64,000 nt of DNA from Prorocentrum cordatum (lineage: Eukaryota > Sar > Dinophyceae > Prorocentrales > Prorocentraceae). The position numbers and the translations under genes are program-made. This document shows, piece after piece, positions 37,138 to 48,369 of this stretch. Within the stretch, counting starts at the first letter, position 1. Each line of letters starts with the position of its first letter. Below the pieces are notes generated by a model, which saw nothing but the letters and a program-made list of their open reading frames with translations, did no database searches and had not been told where the DNA came from. Location: positions 211,753 to 275,752 of the forward strand of contig CAUYUJ010003014.1 of the NCBI GenBank assembly GCA_963575745.1, given 5' to 3'.

Positions 37138-38478
37138 ATGGCGCCACGGCGCAAGCCCTCGGCATCGAGGGTGCAGCGTCTCATAGACGCCATGGGCAGC
37201 GTGATCACGAAGCCGAACTTTTTGGCGTACGGCACCAAGGAGAGGAGGTCGCCGCTGCGGCGGCCAGAGATCGAGCGACAGGCCAAGCTGATCAAGAAGA
37301 TCGCGATGGTGGTGCCGAGCCTGACGATTGACAAGTCGGAGCTCATCGTGGTCCTCGGTATGTTGCAGAATGGGCGACCGTTCGACTTGTCGGGCCAGGA
37401 ACTCGAGGAGTGGCAGGAGGAGATGGCGCTGAGGCTGCGCACCATCCTTCGCCACGTGCAGCAGATGCGCATCAAGAAGGATAAGGCCCCGCAATGGTTT
37501 CGAGACTTAGGCATCCCGCCGTTGGCAGCTGGTGGTGCTGACGGTGGCAGCGGAGACGAGCCCGACGGCGGCGATGCCGACGAGGAGGACTGCCCGCCCG
37601 ACGACGAGGGCAACGACGAGGAGGGTGGCGAGGAGGAACCACGTGAGGTCGACGAAGAAGTGGACGCCGACGACGAGGCCGCCAAGTCCGCGCAGAAGAC
37701 GCCCGTGGCGGCTGACTACACGTGCGGTTGCGACAACGTGCACAAGCTCGCGTGGCGCTTGCCAGCGGGCAGGACAGGGGCAGCACACCGCGAGTACGCC
37801 GTCGAGATGGTGCCGCCGCCGAAGCACACGTCCGCGTCCATGATGCTTGCGGTGTTCGCAGACGGCGTCAAGCGGCAGGTCCCCGAGACGACGGTCGGCA
37901 CCTTCTGCGCGAGCATGCACGACACCAAGACTGGCCCCAAGCATGGCCATGACACGTTCAGCGGCACGGACCAGAATGGCAAGAAGGTGACCGTGGGCTT
38001 CAGGTGGGACACGCCGAAAGGCAGACCGCGGCAGCGGTTTTGCACGATCAAGGTCGACGGTGAGACTCAATTCATGCAGATCAACGTGGAGAACTTCGTG
38101 TCCGCCGACTCGCCGCTCAATGAGAAGGGGGCCGCAGCCGTGAGCTGGATGAACATCATCGCGCAGAAGTACTGCAACGGCGAGATCACCAAGCAGGAGG
38201 CCGTGAAGCTCAAAGCAGACTACATCGGCATCCGCACCGCAGAGGCGCTGTGCAAGAAGAGGCCCGCCGCCGCCGCTGCCGACACCGTCCCAGTTCTCAA
38301 GAAGCCAGCTGCTGCGGCTGCTGTTGGTTCGACAGCGGTCGTCGCGGCAGAGCCGACCGACGCCGCGCCGTCTGGGAGCGCGCCGTCGGCGTCCGCAGCT
38401 CCAGCGCCCATGGTCCAGCAAGCGGATGCAGCACCCGCGCCCCAGCAGGACATGACGGTCTGGAGCGAGTCGGAGTGA
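37138..38478 (+). CDS. Accessory protein A, insert 2 copy (446 aa)
   Basis: Uninterrupted frame; the frame opens at 36,991 but ATG 37,138 (M-A-P-R-R-K-P) follows a stop-free GC-rich leader and matches the basic start of the insert 1 copy. Order: basic N-terminus, helical segment with L-R-T-I-L-R-H-V (about residue 105), Q-W-F-R-D-L-G-I-P, a very acidic stretch (about 140-185), a possible C-G-C motif (about 197), a globular domain to A-A-V-S-W-M-N-I-I-A-Q-K and G-E-I-T-K, then K-R-P-A-A / K-K-P-A-A repeats and an Ala/Pro tail. First gene of the cargo in both inserts. No enzyme motif is recognised; probably a nuclear DNA- or protein-binding factor of the transposon. Function unassigned. Confidence 0.78.
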   Translation: MAPRRKPSASRVQRLIDAMGSVITKPNFLAYGTKERRSPLRRPEIERQAKLIKKIAMVVPSLTIDKSELIVVLGMLQNGRPFDLSGQELEEWQEEMALRLRTILRHVQQMRIKKDKAPQWFRDLGIPPLAAGGADGGSGDEPDGGDADEEDCPPDDEGNDEEGGEEEPREVDEEVDADDEAAKSAQKTPVAADYTCGCDNVHKLAWRLPAGRTGAAHREYAVEMVPPPKHTSASMMLAVFADGVKRQVPETTVGTFCASMHDTKTGPKHGHDTFSGTDQNGKKVTVGFRWDTPKGRPRQRFCTIKVDGETQFMQINVENFVSADSPLNEKGAAAVSWMNIIAQKYCNGEITKQEAVKLKADYIGIRTAEALCKKRPAAAAADTVPVLKKPAAAAAVGSTAVVAAEPTDAAPSGSAPSASAAPAPMVQQADAAPAPQQDMTVWSESE

Positions 38479-39332
38479 TTGAGCCAGCTTGCCGATTGAG
38501 GGATGGGAGGGAGTTACAAGTTGAAACGGGAGGTGGAACAGGGATATGTATATGGAAATAGATACGGCAGTGGGGGGATAGAGTGAGAGGGCGATGGGGG
38601 GAGGATACGCACGCAGAGAAATAGAGAGAGAGAGAGAGAGAGAGGGAGATACTGGGTGGGCGATGCGTTGTATACTAGGCGGGAAAGGGCGACGTGAATG
38701 GGAAGCTAGATCCAATGAGCGGAGCGACACGCTGGGGAGGAATGAGCTGCTGGCACGGAATTGTTGGTCGTTGCGATGCCTGGCGATGGCACGAGATCGA
38801 TCGGTCGCGACCGAAGGTCGCGATCGAGCCAGCCTGGCGACCCGTCACCCTCGCAGTCCAACCCCACGTCTCGCAGTTCTGTCTCAGATATGCCACCCTA
38901 TCGTGCCCCCTAGCCCGAGCTCCTCTCACCTGTGCTTCGGTGTCGTGCAGGATCGGCACAGTCAGGCATGCGCGCTTGAAACACCAGCCCAGTGCGGTCC
39001 GCCCTTCGCATTCCCTCTCTCTCTCTATCTCTCTCGCGCTCCCTCTCTCTCGCTCACCCCCTTCATCGAGCACATCCCATCTTCCTCCCGCCCGCTCGCC
39101 ATACTCACGATGCATCGTTGCCCGTGTCCCGCTAAGGTTGACTCCGTACGCCTGGTCCTGCCTAATACCCCGCCCTCCCCATCCAACGCCTACTCCTCAT
39201 CATCTTCCTCCCTCCCACCACCTGCTGCTGTCCAGCCTCCTCCTCCTCATCATCCTCATCCTCATCCTCCTCATCCTCCTCCTCCTCATCCTCCCCCAAT
39301 CGTGACCTTGCTTGGATTTCGTGCCGCACAGG
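38479..39332. other. Spacer between accessory genes A and B, insert 2
   Basis: No gene recognised. Contains short (AG)n/(CT)n runs near 38,622-38,643 and 39,015-39,050 and a (CTC)n tract near 39,235-39,300. Confidence 0.5.
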
Positions 39333-40886
39333 ATGGCACCAGCCGCACCGGATGGGCGGCTGGACCAATGCCCGTCAGTTGCGTCCGAGGACCGCGCTGC
39401 CTGTGCTGCATGGTGTTTGTACGGACGGAAGCGAGATGTTGAATCGGTTTGGTGGTGGGAGATAGCGTTCAATAGTTCTGGCGTTAGGTTTAGGAGTTCA
39501 TCAATGTGGGTCGGCAGGGACCCCAGTGACGTCAGGAGTGCGTGCGTGTGTACTTGCATGTTGGTATCCATTCTCGAGAGGAACCTGGCAGCAGCGAGAG
39601 CACCTTCGAGAGTACGGCCCTGAAAGCGTTCCAGGAGAGGTTCCCGAGCTCGGTCCCTGATGAAGTAGATGAGACACCGCTCGATGACACTCAGAAATCG
39701 AGGCTCGAGAAAATCAAGGACGACGCGTTGGAGGCGTGCGCGGCAGAGGGGTTCCATGTGGCCGCCGAGGGGGTCATCGGCAAGCGCTTCATGAGAGAGA
39801 TGGTTGCGAACCCAGAGAAGAAGAACAGCTACGACAAGATGAGCAGGAAGGCGAAGCAGCAGGAGCGCGAGAACTGGGCCAGGCAGTCCTTCGCCAAGTA
39901 CCAGGAGCGAACGTTACCACCATCGCTCATCCCCCCTGCTCTTGGGCCAAGAGCAGAGGGGATGATGGCGATAGATGGTGACGCTCGTATAGGAGAAGAA
40001 GTCTAAGATCACAGAGAGGTCGGAGCAGGAGACCATCCACGGCGAGTGGATGAACTACGAGCAGATCGTCGTTGCGCAAGGGGGTTGGGGTTCGCCCGCA
40101 GTGCAGAGAGGTGCTATGAACATTTGCCTCGACGCCATCAGCAAAGGTGGCAGATGGATCAGGATTAATCCTCGTTCAAAGCGTCTGGAGTTCAGGTACG
40201 TGCGCGAGACCGACAACGTCACCACTGGCACCACGTGGCAATCGATGAGGGTAGAGTTCAACGACGAGCAGCGCATGCCGCAAGCCAGTGGATCTGCAGC
40301 TGCACCAACTCCGACGCCAGCCTCGCCAGCTCCGACGCCAATCTCGCCAGCTCCGACGCCAGCCCAGACGGAACCTCCGACGCCACATCCGACGCCATCA
40401 CCACACACACCAACGCCACCTGCGACACCACCGACGCCAGTAGTGCCAACTGCGAAGCCGAAGGCGAAGGGTAAGGCCAAAGGTAAGTCCAGGAAAGTAA
40501 CGACTCAGACTCCCATTGCCGCGAAGGGCCTGAAGAAGCGCGCCAGCGATTGCATGGCGACTGGCCTTGCGCAGATCTCCCAGGCGAAGAACCTGCTGAA
40601 GCGCATGCGGACAGATGCGATGGCTTCGTCGAGTACCCCGCAGCTCAACGAGAGGCTTGAGGCGATCATCTCGAAGACCGAGGCCGACCTTCAGAGTGAT
40701 GAAATGTTCAAGGCTGCGATGACGGAGGGCAAATCCCTGGTCATCCCGACCGAGCCGAACGACGTGAACAGGGCGTTGTCGCGGCGCGCAGACCACGAGG
40801 GGAACTTGGAGAAGCTCGGCAGGGCCGTCAAGCGCATCCACGACTTCGAGGAGTTCAACGCACAGCAGCTCTCGAGCCAGGAGTGA
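39333..40886 (+). CDS. Accessory protein B, insert 2 copy
   Basis: A probable short first exon starts at M-A-P-A-A-P-D-G (39,333). The next exon covers about 39,585-39,904 (A-L-K-A-F-Q-E-R-F, then F-M-R-E-M-V-A-N-P-E-K-K-N-S-Y). After a 94-base hairpin intron the last exon is 39,999-40,886. It has Y-E-Q-I-V-V-A-Q-G-G-W-G, I-S-K-G-G-R-W-I-R-I-N and Y-V-R-E-T, then a Pro/Thr-rich linker of PTPASPA units, a basic K-A-K-G-K-A-K-G-K-S-R-K patch and a helical C-terminus. The landmarks align in order with the insert 1 copy, including the helical C-terminal exon. No catalytic motif. The Lys/Gly patch suggests nucleic-acid binding. The first exon assignment is weak. Confidence 0.68.
39905..39998 (+). 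other. 94-base intron that is almost entirely a hairpin (GA-AG)
   Basis: The flanking exons rejoin in phase as K-Y-Q|K-S-K-I-T. The intron consists of two arms of about 38 bases meeting at CTCTTGG|GCCAAGAG, the right arm being the near-perfect reverse complement of the left (ACGTTACCA...CCCTGCTCTTGG). The donor by this reading is CAG|GAGCGA, the acceptor GAGAAG. Confidence 0.78.
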
Positions 40887-41445
40887 TCCTGCATGTGCGG
40901 TCTTAGTTGTGGCGGCAGTGCGAACGCCACGCATTAATATGATGGGGAGGGTGGAGATTAGTTCTGGACAGGCATGCTCAGGATGTGGAGGGGATTTTGG
41001 ATACTCTTGCGAGGTCTGTTCTGTGCTTTATCGTAGGGGTTGTGGTGTATTATCGGTCCTCTGCTGGCTTTGTCCCATCAGATTGGGTGAGATCGATAAT
41101 ATGTGCCACTGCCCCGTGGGCCGCTCGCAATCAAGCTCCATTGTAGACATGTGGCACGTTTAACACGCCTGCCTTCGACATCAGCTCGGCCAGATGCTGG
41201 TGAGTGTCGTTGGGGTGGCTCGTACGCTGCTGATTGAAGAGTCTGAGGAAGCCTCGCTCCCAGGAATTGGTCCGAGAGGCTCGTCGCTCAGAACGTGCGG
41301 GGATCGTCTCTTCCAGGATGGCGTCCATCTCACACTTGACGGTTCGGTGCCACGATATCTGAGGTTTGCCGTCGGGCATACTGAATTTCTGGCGTGGTGT
41401 AACGATTTCGTTCGCCAAGTGCCTGTCCAGTTTGTGTCCAGTTTG

Positions 41446-41575
41446 CGGTAAGTTTCCAGTCAGTTTCCAGTCAGTTTCCAGTCAGTTTCCAGAAATGGCG
41501 AATGTATCGAGAAATAGCCGGTAAGTTTCCGGTAAGTTTCCGGTAAGTTTCCGGTAAATTTCCAGTCAGTTTGGC
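41446..41575 (+). repeat. TTTCCAGTCAG minisatellite, block 2
   Basis: Starts with the same TTTGCGGTAAGTTTCCAGTC junction as block 1. It continues with TTTCCAGTCAG units and, after a break, four GGTAAGTTTCC units. Each of those contains a splice-donor-like GGTAAGT. Confidence 0.9.
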
Positions 41576-42477
41576 CTGGTTTCGGCACTCTCGAGTTGTA
41601 GGTTTTTTTGTGCGCGGACGTGTGCTGTGATGGTTTCTCTCCTGCTTCCACGCTCGGAGATAGCGCAAACGCATTGCAAACGAAAATCCTGGATCCTGGG
41701 ATCTGTCCTCCGCCTGCCACGTTCTCACACCTCCCCGTCCCAGACGTCACTATCCCTGGATAGATGGAGGGGGGAGCTGAGGGAGTAGGAGGAACTGAGG
41801 ATGGATGGATCAGAATGTCACTGCGGAAGTTTGCGTGACGGGCTAGAGGGATGGAGGAGCAGGGAGAGAAGTGGGAAGGAGGACGGGGCACAGGAACATT
41901 GAGGTGAAATGCGACGAACATGATCGAGAGGAACAGGGGATGGAGGGAGGGACGGGTCGCAAAGATGACGAGAGGGGGGATTGGCCAGGAGGGAGGGATC
42001 GGTGACGAGACTGAGGGAAGGATGGACGTAACTAGCAAGCTGGAGTGCTCTCTCGCCCCGTGCTCTCTCGCCCCGTGCTGCCACATCTCCGCCTACGCCA
42101 CGCCCACAGGCGCGCCCTCGCGCCCTCGCGCCGCCCCGTGCGTTGCAGCTCCTCTCGGTTTGATAATATCGTGGTCGAATCCGCCCCCCCCCCTCAAAAG
42201 GGGGAGATCATGTCATGAGGGGTGCTGCACTGAGGATGGATTATCAACTCCATGGCCCCAATCCCACCGAACGCCTGCCCCTTCAACCCACCATCGCGCA
42301 ACATATGACCACAAATGGGTTGATATGCACACGTCGATGGGTCTCATTGTTATCGACACCGTGTCAAAACACGAACACAATCTCATACCAGCACCGTCAC
42401 GAAATAACATACATATTAACTCACCACATCGTCACCCACATTCGTCATTGGCATGGTTATGACACGGTTAACAATCA

Positions 42478-42592
42478 CCGCCATCATCATCATCATCATC
42501 ATCATCATCATGATCATCATCATCAGCAGCATGATCATCATCATCATCATCATCATCATCAGCAGCAGCATCATCATCATCATTATCATCAT
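42478..42592. repeat. (ATC)n microsatellite before the transposase start
   Basis: About 35 ATC units with AGC interruptions, ending 58 bases before the transposase ATG. It probably lies in the 5' untranslated region or promoter. Confidence 0.9.
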
Positions 42593-42649
42593 CACCGTTG
42601 CTTATAGCCTGCCGTTTTGGCACAATGTGTTTGTGAATCCACTGTCCAC

Positions 42650-44887
42650 ATGAGTCGACGCCGACAGGCGTCGTGGGATCCATCCCAGCGTCCTTCCAAG
42701 AGATTCAGCTGGGAAGAGTCAGAATGGCGACGTCAAGACGACGCCACAGCTCGCGTTCGCGAGGAGCGAGGTGCCGAACTCGCTGACCACCTACTGCTAC
42801 AGTATGCTATGGGCACGATGACGGCAAAGAGCTTGTGTATCACTTGCTGGCTGGCCGTGCAGTCTGGTTCGTCAGGGGCCGATCTGAAGAGGTTTGCGTT
42901 TCCACCAGGAAAGCCGACGGGGACGTACAATCGACACCTCAAGACTGTGCTACCGCAGTCGCCTGCGGCTCCTGAGATGTGCATGCTAAAGCTTCCAATG
43001 CATATCAGAAACGCTCGCGACACCAAACTTGTGCCCTTCGCCCCCCCACACGAGTTGCTGGAAGCTGAGCGTAATGCATTGCTTGCAACACGTGGCGACA
43101 TACCTCCGCCACCCGTTGCAGAGTGGACGGAGAACTACAGGCACCATCCGCACCGCCATCGCGCAGATGACGACCGAACATGCTACCCTCTTGCCACATA
43201 CGTTGACGGCGTCAAATTTACACGGGCCATTGGCCCGAGCCGTTCCGACAGTCTGACGCTGTTCACCATCTACAACTTACAGACGAACAAGAGGCACTAC
43301 ATTGGTTGTGTGTCTAAGCGGGAGATGTGCAGATGTGGCTGCAGGGGGTGGTGTACGATATGGCCAATACTTTCCTTCATCAAGTGGAGCCTGTCCGCGG
43401 CCGCGGACGGCCGCAGACCGCTGACCACATGGACAGGCGAACCGTTCGCCGACGACTCAAAACTAAAAGCGCTGGCCCACGAGTCGCCATTGTTGAATGC
43501 CAGATACATCCTTGTACAGATCAAGGGCGACTGGAGCGAATATTGCTCGACATTTGGTTTTGCACCCTGGAATGCAACACACAGACCGTGCATCTTCTGT
43601 GCTGCTACGCAGTCAAGGAGCGGGGTGTCCAACATGCTTGCACATCAGTTGTTGTGGCTTGTGTAGTGTTTTTTTGAAGGGGGGGGGTGAGAGGTCAGAC
43701 CTCGTCGCCACGCCCGTGCAGGGGAAACCGCCATCGAAACAAAACCTTGCCACAGCTCCGATGTGCTGCGCATGTTCGACACCAGGCTGCACGAGTTTTC
43801 CGACATTACTCTGGATGGGCACGGTTGGGACGAGCCCACGTTGACATACACCGATGAATGTGCCTCGTGCGAGATTGCGGTCGACGTATCGGACGACTCT
43901 GTAAGAACTTTGATTCTGGAAACTGGTGGTCTGCATTTTGACAGGCGGAAGAACGCATTCGGCAGAATTCTCGCGCATCCAATTCCGGCCCTGGGGCTTC
44001 AAAAAGGGGACCGCCTTGATCCGTGCATGGGCCTTTTCGACGTAGGTAAATTTGAAACTGTCGAGCTTCCTATTCAAGTGAAGTTCTGGCGCAGACGGGT
44101 CGACGACAGAGGCAGGCAGCTTTGCTCTGCACTGCGACGCAACCCAATTTTCTGCGACGAGCTTGGGGTTGTGCCAGATACCGCACTGCACGTCGACACC
44201 CTTCACACATTGTACTTGGGAGTGATGCATCGGTATGTCCCAGCGGTTATCTGGTCGACAATAAACGACAACGTGTGGAACATCATTGGTGGACACGATG
44301 TAATCAAGGGCGAATGCTGCGCCCGCATATTCAGTGACTACAAGGCCTGGTGCAGGGAGAACAACGTCGACTTAAGCTACCAACTGGGTCATCTAACCCC
44401 AAAGATGATCGGGACCCGCGATGCACCAGAACTAAAAACTAAAGCCGCCGAGACAGGGGTGTTAACGACGTGGGCCGTGGACTTCTGTCGTGTCAACAAG
44501 CACAAGATAGAGGGCGACACGCTAGAGACGCTAGAGGGTGCTGGGCAAGCGTTGATTGACTATATGGACGTGATTCGTAGCGCTCCGCGTGTAGTGTCAC
44601 GCGAAGACTGCCAACGGTTGCTGGACTGTTGCATCCGCCACTTGACGTTGATGTCGGTGGCTGCGCCTGAATTTAAACCAAAAGACCACCTGTTCGTGCA
44701 TTTAACGTTGCGGATTCCCCGATACGGGAACCCCAGGTACTACTCAACGTTTCACGACGAATCGTTAAACTTGTGCGTGGCGAGGATCGCCAACGTATGC
44801 CATCGGCATGTCTGGGAGGAGTCGATTTTTAATCGCCTCCGACTTCTACCGATTGTAGAGAAGAGTAGCGCGTGGGCAGTTTTGTAA
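42650..44887 (+). CDS. DDE transposase (CACTA/KDZ-like), insert 2 copy
   Basis: Two exons, 42,650-43,617 and 43,756-44,887, together exactly 700 codons (699 residues) with no internal stop. N-terminus basic, then a helical domain (about 40-100) shared with the insert 1 copy. The RNase H-like core has candidate acids D186 (Y-V-D-G-V-K-F), D294 (I-K-G-D-W-S-E), D470 (H-V-D-T-L-H-T-L-Y-L-G) and E658 (F-H-D-E-S-L-N-L). Zinc candidates are C-R-C-G-C...W-C near 228, P-C-I-F-C near 314 and C-A-S-C near 360. The layout (G-D-W..., W..., P-C..C after the second Asp; L-H..Y-L-G-V-M-H; F..D-E near the end) parallels CACTA/Plavaka/KDZ transposases. It would mobilise insert 2. The frame is intact, so this may be a functional, recent copy. 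Confidence 0.85.
43618..43755 (+). other. Transposase intron in insert 2 copy (GA-AG)
   Basis: Reading TCAAG|GAGCGG ... CCACAG|CTCCGA keeps the frame (A-T-Q-S-S-S-D-V-L-R-M-F) and makes the total length exactly 700 codons. Unspliced, the frame stops at 43,664. The insert 1 paralogue is continuous at this place. Contains a nine-base G run. Confidence 0.75.
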
Positions 44888-45218
44888 GCATCCTCACCGC
44901 ATTCATCATTCGGAGGCGGGGGATATGATGATGGTGATGGGGAGTAGGCGGACGATGAGGAGGGGGGTGAGGATGACGAGGAGGAGGAGAATGAGGAGGA
45001 GGAGGGGATGCAGGGGAGGGACGTTGAGGAGGAGGAGAGGGAGGATGAAGGAGGAGGAACAATGAGGAACGGGGGATACTGAGAGCCTGCCTGTGCAAAT
45101 CGTGTTGCCGTGCGTTGCTCGCACCATCCGAGTCTCTATGTGCTGATCTCTTGCAGCGTCCGCAGCCCTTTCGGGCACGAGGGCATCTTGGCGTTGACCT
45201 TTGCCGATCGACACTACT

Positions 45219-46995
45219 ATGGCCAGCAAACGCAAGGCCGACGCCCTCTCGTCTGCAGCAAGCGCGGCGCGATGCGAGTCGCCCGAGCCGATTGATGCCG
45301 AGTGGCAGGACCCACCCATCACACACATACACAGACATGCACACATACCATACGCATGTAGGCCCACGGCGCTCGCACAGCCCCACTGAGGCCCAGTGTG
45401 TTGCACTATCTTAGGGTAATGCTTGCGCTACCTTCCCCGCCGACCCCCGACCCCCATCTTTGAGACCAGTTCTCGACAGGACGTTGCCAGAGACATCCTC
45501 GGCAATTCCCTCGACGCCCTGCGGCTCAAACCGTTCGTCATGATATCAGCGTTCTGCGGGCTGGAGACGCCGCTCCTCACTCTTCGGGAGGTGGTAGGTT
45601 TGGAACGACCAGGGGGTATAACAACGACGCGCACATGCCTTCCCCCTTTTAAATCTATCCTCCCACCCCCTTCTCATACCCCCTCTCTCGTCTCCCCTCA
45701 TCTCCCCTCCTCTCACGCCGTCTCCCCGCGTGCCCTCGTGCCATGCCCCGTCACCCCCGACATTAATCCATGTGAAAAACCTGCAATTCAACACTCATCA
45801 CACGGTTTTTGCGTTGCTGGGGCCAAACAATTACGCACAAAAAACAAGATTGGGGTGCCCAATAGGTTGGCGTCTCATCCGTGAGTCACGCGTGGGAGAT
45901 CGACGAGTCGCTCCGTCAACAGATCTTCTGGGCGCACAAGAGGGACAACAGTCGTATCCACGTTGGCCCTGCTGACGGTGATTTCACGAAGGTCGCCCAT
46001 GATAAGACCCGAACCCGCGGTAACTGCCCAGTAAGTTTCCAATGAGTTTCCAGTGCGTTTCCAGTGGGTTTCAGTTTTCAATGCGGCCCCACCCCCACCC
46101 CCGAGTCCCAGTTTGATATCAGTGCCACAGGTCGAGCTCGACAGTATGCCAAATGTCATGTTCGTGTGTGCTAAGCCGAGTTGCGAGTTCCTCGAATGCG
46201 AGAACGCAAGCCTCAAGTGGACTGATCCTAGGGCCCAGCAGTTCTCATCGGTGTTGAGGTGCATCATAGACCAAGCCACCCGCTCCCTCAACACGTTCTA
46301 CGGTTTCTGTATCGAGTGTGATTCCATGGCCAATTGTATACTTGTGGGAGATGTGGAGTCAGCCATCGATGAGGCCATTGCAGTGTTGTCGGCTGAGCTT
46401 CCCGCATCGTTTAAGTGCTGGGCCTGGGCGGTCGACATGCGTCATCTCGGCTTCCCACAGCGCCGCCAGAAGTATTTACCTCTGCGGGCGCGACGCCACG
46501 TATTTTAAAACGGAGCTGCCTACCAGGGCGCCCGATACTGTCCGTTTGAAGGGCTTTAAGTTGCATGAGCTCGTCATCAATAACATTGAGCCTGAGCCCA
46601 ACATCTTGGGCAACACTTTCAGGAGCCGCCTGGATCACTTCAAAGTCAGGTTCACTACCAAGATGCGTATCGACGGTATCCCAGTCGAGCGTCATGCTGA
46701 CCATATGTTTGTAGTCGATTTGAAGAGCAAGTGTTTCACTGGCAGTGCGATGATCGATCCTGACACGTGCCCCGCCCTCGACAGGGACCAATTTATGTGG
46801 GTGATTTCGGGGTGCTGCATGAAATATAATAGGCGCCTCACGTTTAAAGAAATGCTGATGCTCCAAGGCGTTGACCCGAAGCTCACGCACAATCTAGCGG
46901 ATGACGCTGCATCCGCCATCGCAGACACAATCGCGATTCCGAGTTTTGGCGTAGTATTCGCGTGCCTCTTCTCGGATTTCTGCCCGAGTGCGTGA
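45219..46995 (+). CDS. C5 cytosine DNA methyltransferase, insert 2
   Basis: At least four exons. Exon 1 starts M-A-S-K-R-K-A-D-A (45,219). The second, ending near 45,590, has motif I, M-I-S-A-F-C-G-L-E-T-P. The third (about 45,886-46,015) has motif II, H-A-W-E-I-D-E-S-L-R. The last (46,131-46,995) has A-K-P-S-C-E-F at the PC-loop position (motif IV), C-I-E-C-D for ENV (VI), G-F-P-Q-R-R-Q (VIII), R-R-L-T-F-K-E-M-L-M-L-Q-G (IX) and I-A-I-P-S-F-G (X). The motif order is that of Dcm/DNMT enzymes that add methyl to cytosine C5 in DNA. The PC and ENV motifs are altered (PSC, ECD). One extra base near 46,470 shifts the frame in motif VIII. It could mark element DNA or silence neighbours. The enzyme class is fairly sure, activity is not. 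Confidence 0.82.
46028..46078 (+). repeat. TTTCCAGTG minisatellite, block 3 (intronic)
   Basis: Four units GTAAGTTTCCAATGAGTTTCC...GTGGGTTTCAG within the last intron of the methyltransferase gene, again opening with GTAAGTTTCC. Confidence 0.75.
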
Positions 46996-48369
46996 ACAGA
47001 GTGGTTCCGTCCAGGGGGGGAAAGAGGATGAGGAGAGGGGGAGGGAAGGATGATAATGAGGATGAGGATGGCCACATGTTTCGGATCGTTCTCGTAAGCG
47101 CGTGAGGCCGTTTGTTAGCATCGGTCGCTCGCTTGAGACGTTGCTGGTACTTTGTTCACGCTGAGTTTGATTTGCCACGTGCTTGCGAGCTCGTGGAATT
47201 GGCGTCGTGGCAGGCGGCCCGAGACAACGTTGGGGTCGTCGACATCGTCAGCAACATCACCATCGTAACCAACATCGCCATCACTCGGTCCATCTCCCAC
47301 TCTCCCCCTCCCCTGCCAAATCCGTTTCCATGCCTATTCTAATCCACTGGCTTTGCCAACACCTGACCTCCTGACTTTTAACCTTGAGGCTCTCTGATGT
47401 CGGCGTGTGGCTATCTTGGGCATTCGTGGGTCTGTCTCGGGCCGTCTCGGTGCCGATCGTGGTTTAACATATCCCGCCATGCCCTGGGTGACGGAAAGAG
47501 CGCGCAGCGTAACAATGCATAAACAAAACGATGTACAAGACGCTGGATTGCTGACCCAAACACACACGCCGACGGCGACGACGACGGCGACGACGGAGAC
47601 GACGACACCAACGACGACAACGACGACGGCTGCGACGACGACGGCGACGGCGAGGGCGACGGCGAATCCGTCTCCTCCTCCTCCTCCTCCTCCTCCTCCT
47701 CCTCCTCCTCCTCCTCATCCTCCTCCTCCTCTTTCCCCCCCTCCTCCTCTTCCCCCTCCTCCCCTCCTCCTCCCCCCCTCCTCCTCCTCCTCCTGTTCCT
47801 CCTCCTCCTCCTCCTCCTCCTCCTCCTCCTCTTCCTGCCTCATGCCTTCTCCTCCTCCCTCCTGCTCCTCTTCCTCCTCGATCCTCTTCCTCCTCTCCTC
47901 CTCCTATCCTCCTCCTCCTCCTCCTCCTCCTCCTCCTCCTCACCCTCCTCCTACTCCTCTTCCTCCTCCTCCTCCTCCTCCTCCTCCTCCTCCTCCTCCT
48001 CCTCCTTCCTTCCTCCCTCCTCCTACTCCTCTTCCTCCTCCTCCTCCTCCTCCTCCTCCTCCTCCTCCTCCTCCTCCTTCCCGTTCCTCTTCATGTTCCT
48101 CTTCATATTCCTCTTCCTCTTCATCGCCCGCATCCTCCGTATCCTCCCCCGCTTCCTCCTCGTCCCATCACTCCTCCTTTTCTGCCTCCTCCTCGTGGTC
48201 CCCCTTCTCTTTTTGCTTCCCTCCCTCTTCTTTCCCCCTCCCCTCGCTCCCTCCTTCTTCTTTTTTGTGACGCGGGGAGCGAAACGCGATTGCAGCTATG
48301 TGCAGCGCCAACGTACACCTGAAACATAAATATTAACTCAAGATTGCAACCGCGCACCACCCGCCAAAA
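46996..48369. other. 3' non-coding arm of insert 2 with long (CTC)n
   Basis: After the methyltransferase stop there is a GA-rich stretch, then about 47,575-47,660 of GACGACGGC repeats and about 47,674-48,250 of CTC/CCT microsatellite with interruptions. The Pro/Ser-rich frame through it is not regarded as a gene. Confidence 0.8.

Larger units (their letters stand above)
40887..42649. other. Spacer between accessory gene B and transposase, insert 2
   Basis: No gene seen. Contains the second TTTCCAGTCAG block, a poly-C run near 42,184 and the (ATC)n block just before the transposase start. Confidence 0.55.

Noticed and set aside
47407-48270. 287-residue Pro/Ser-rich frame
   Set aside because: Direct translation of (CTC)n/(GAC)n microsatellites in the 3' arm of insert 2.
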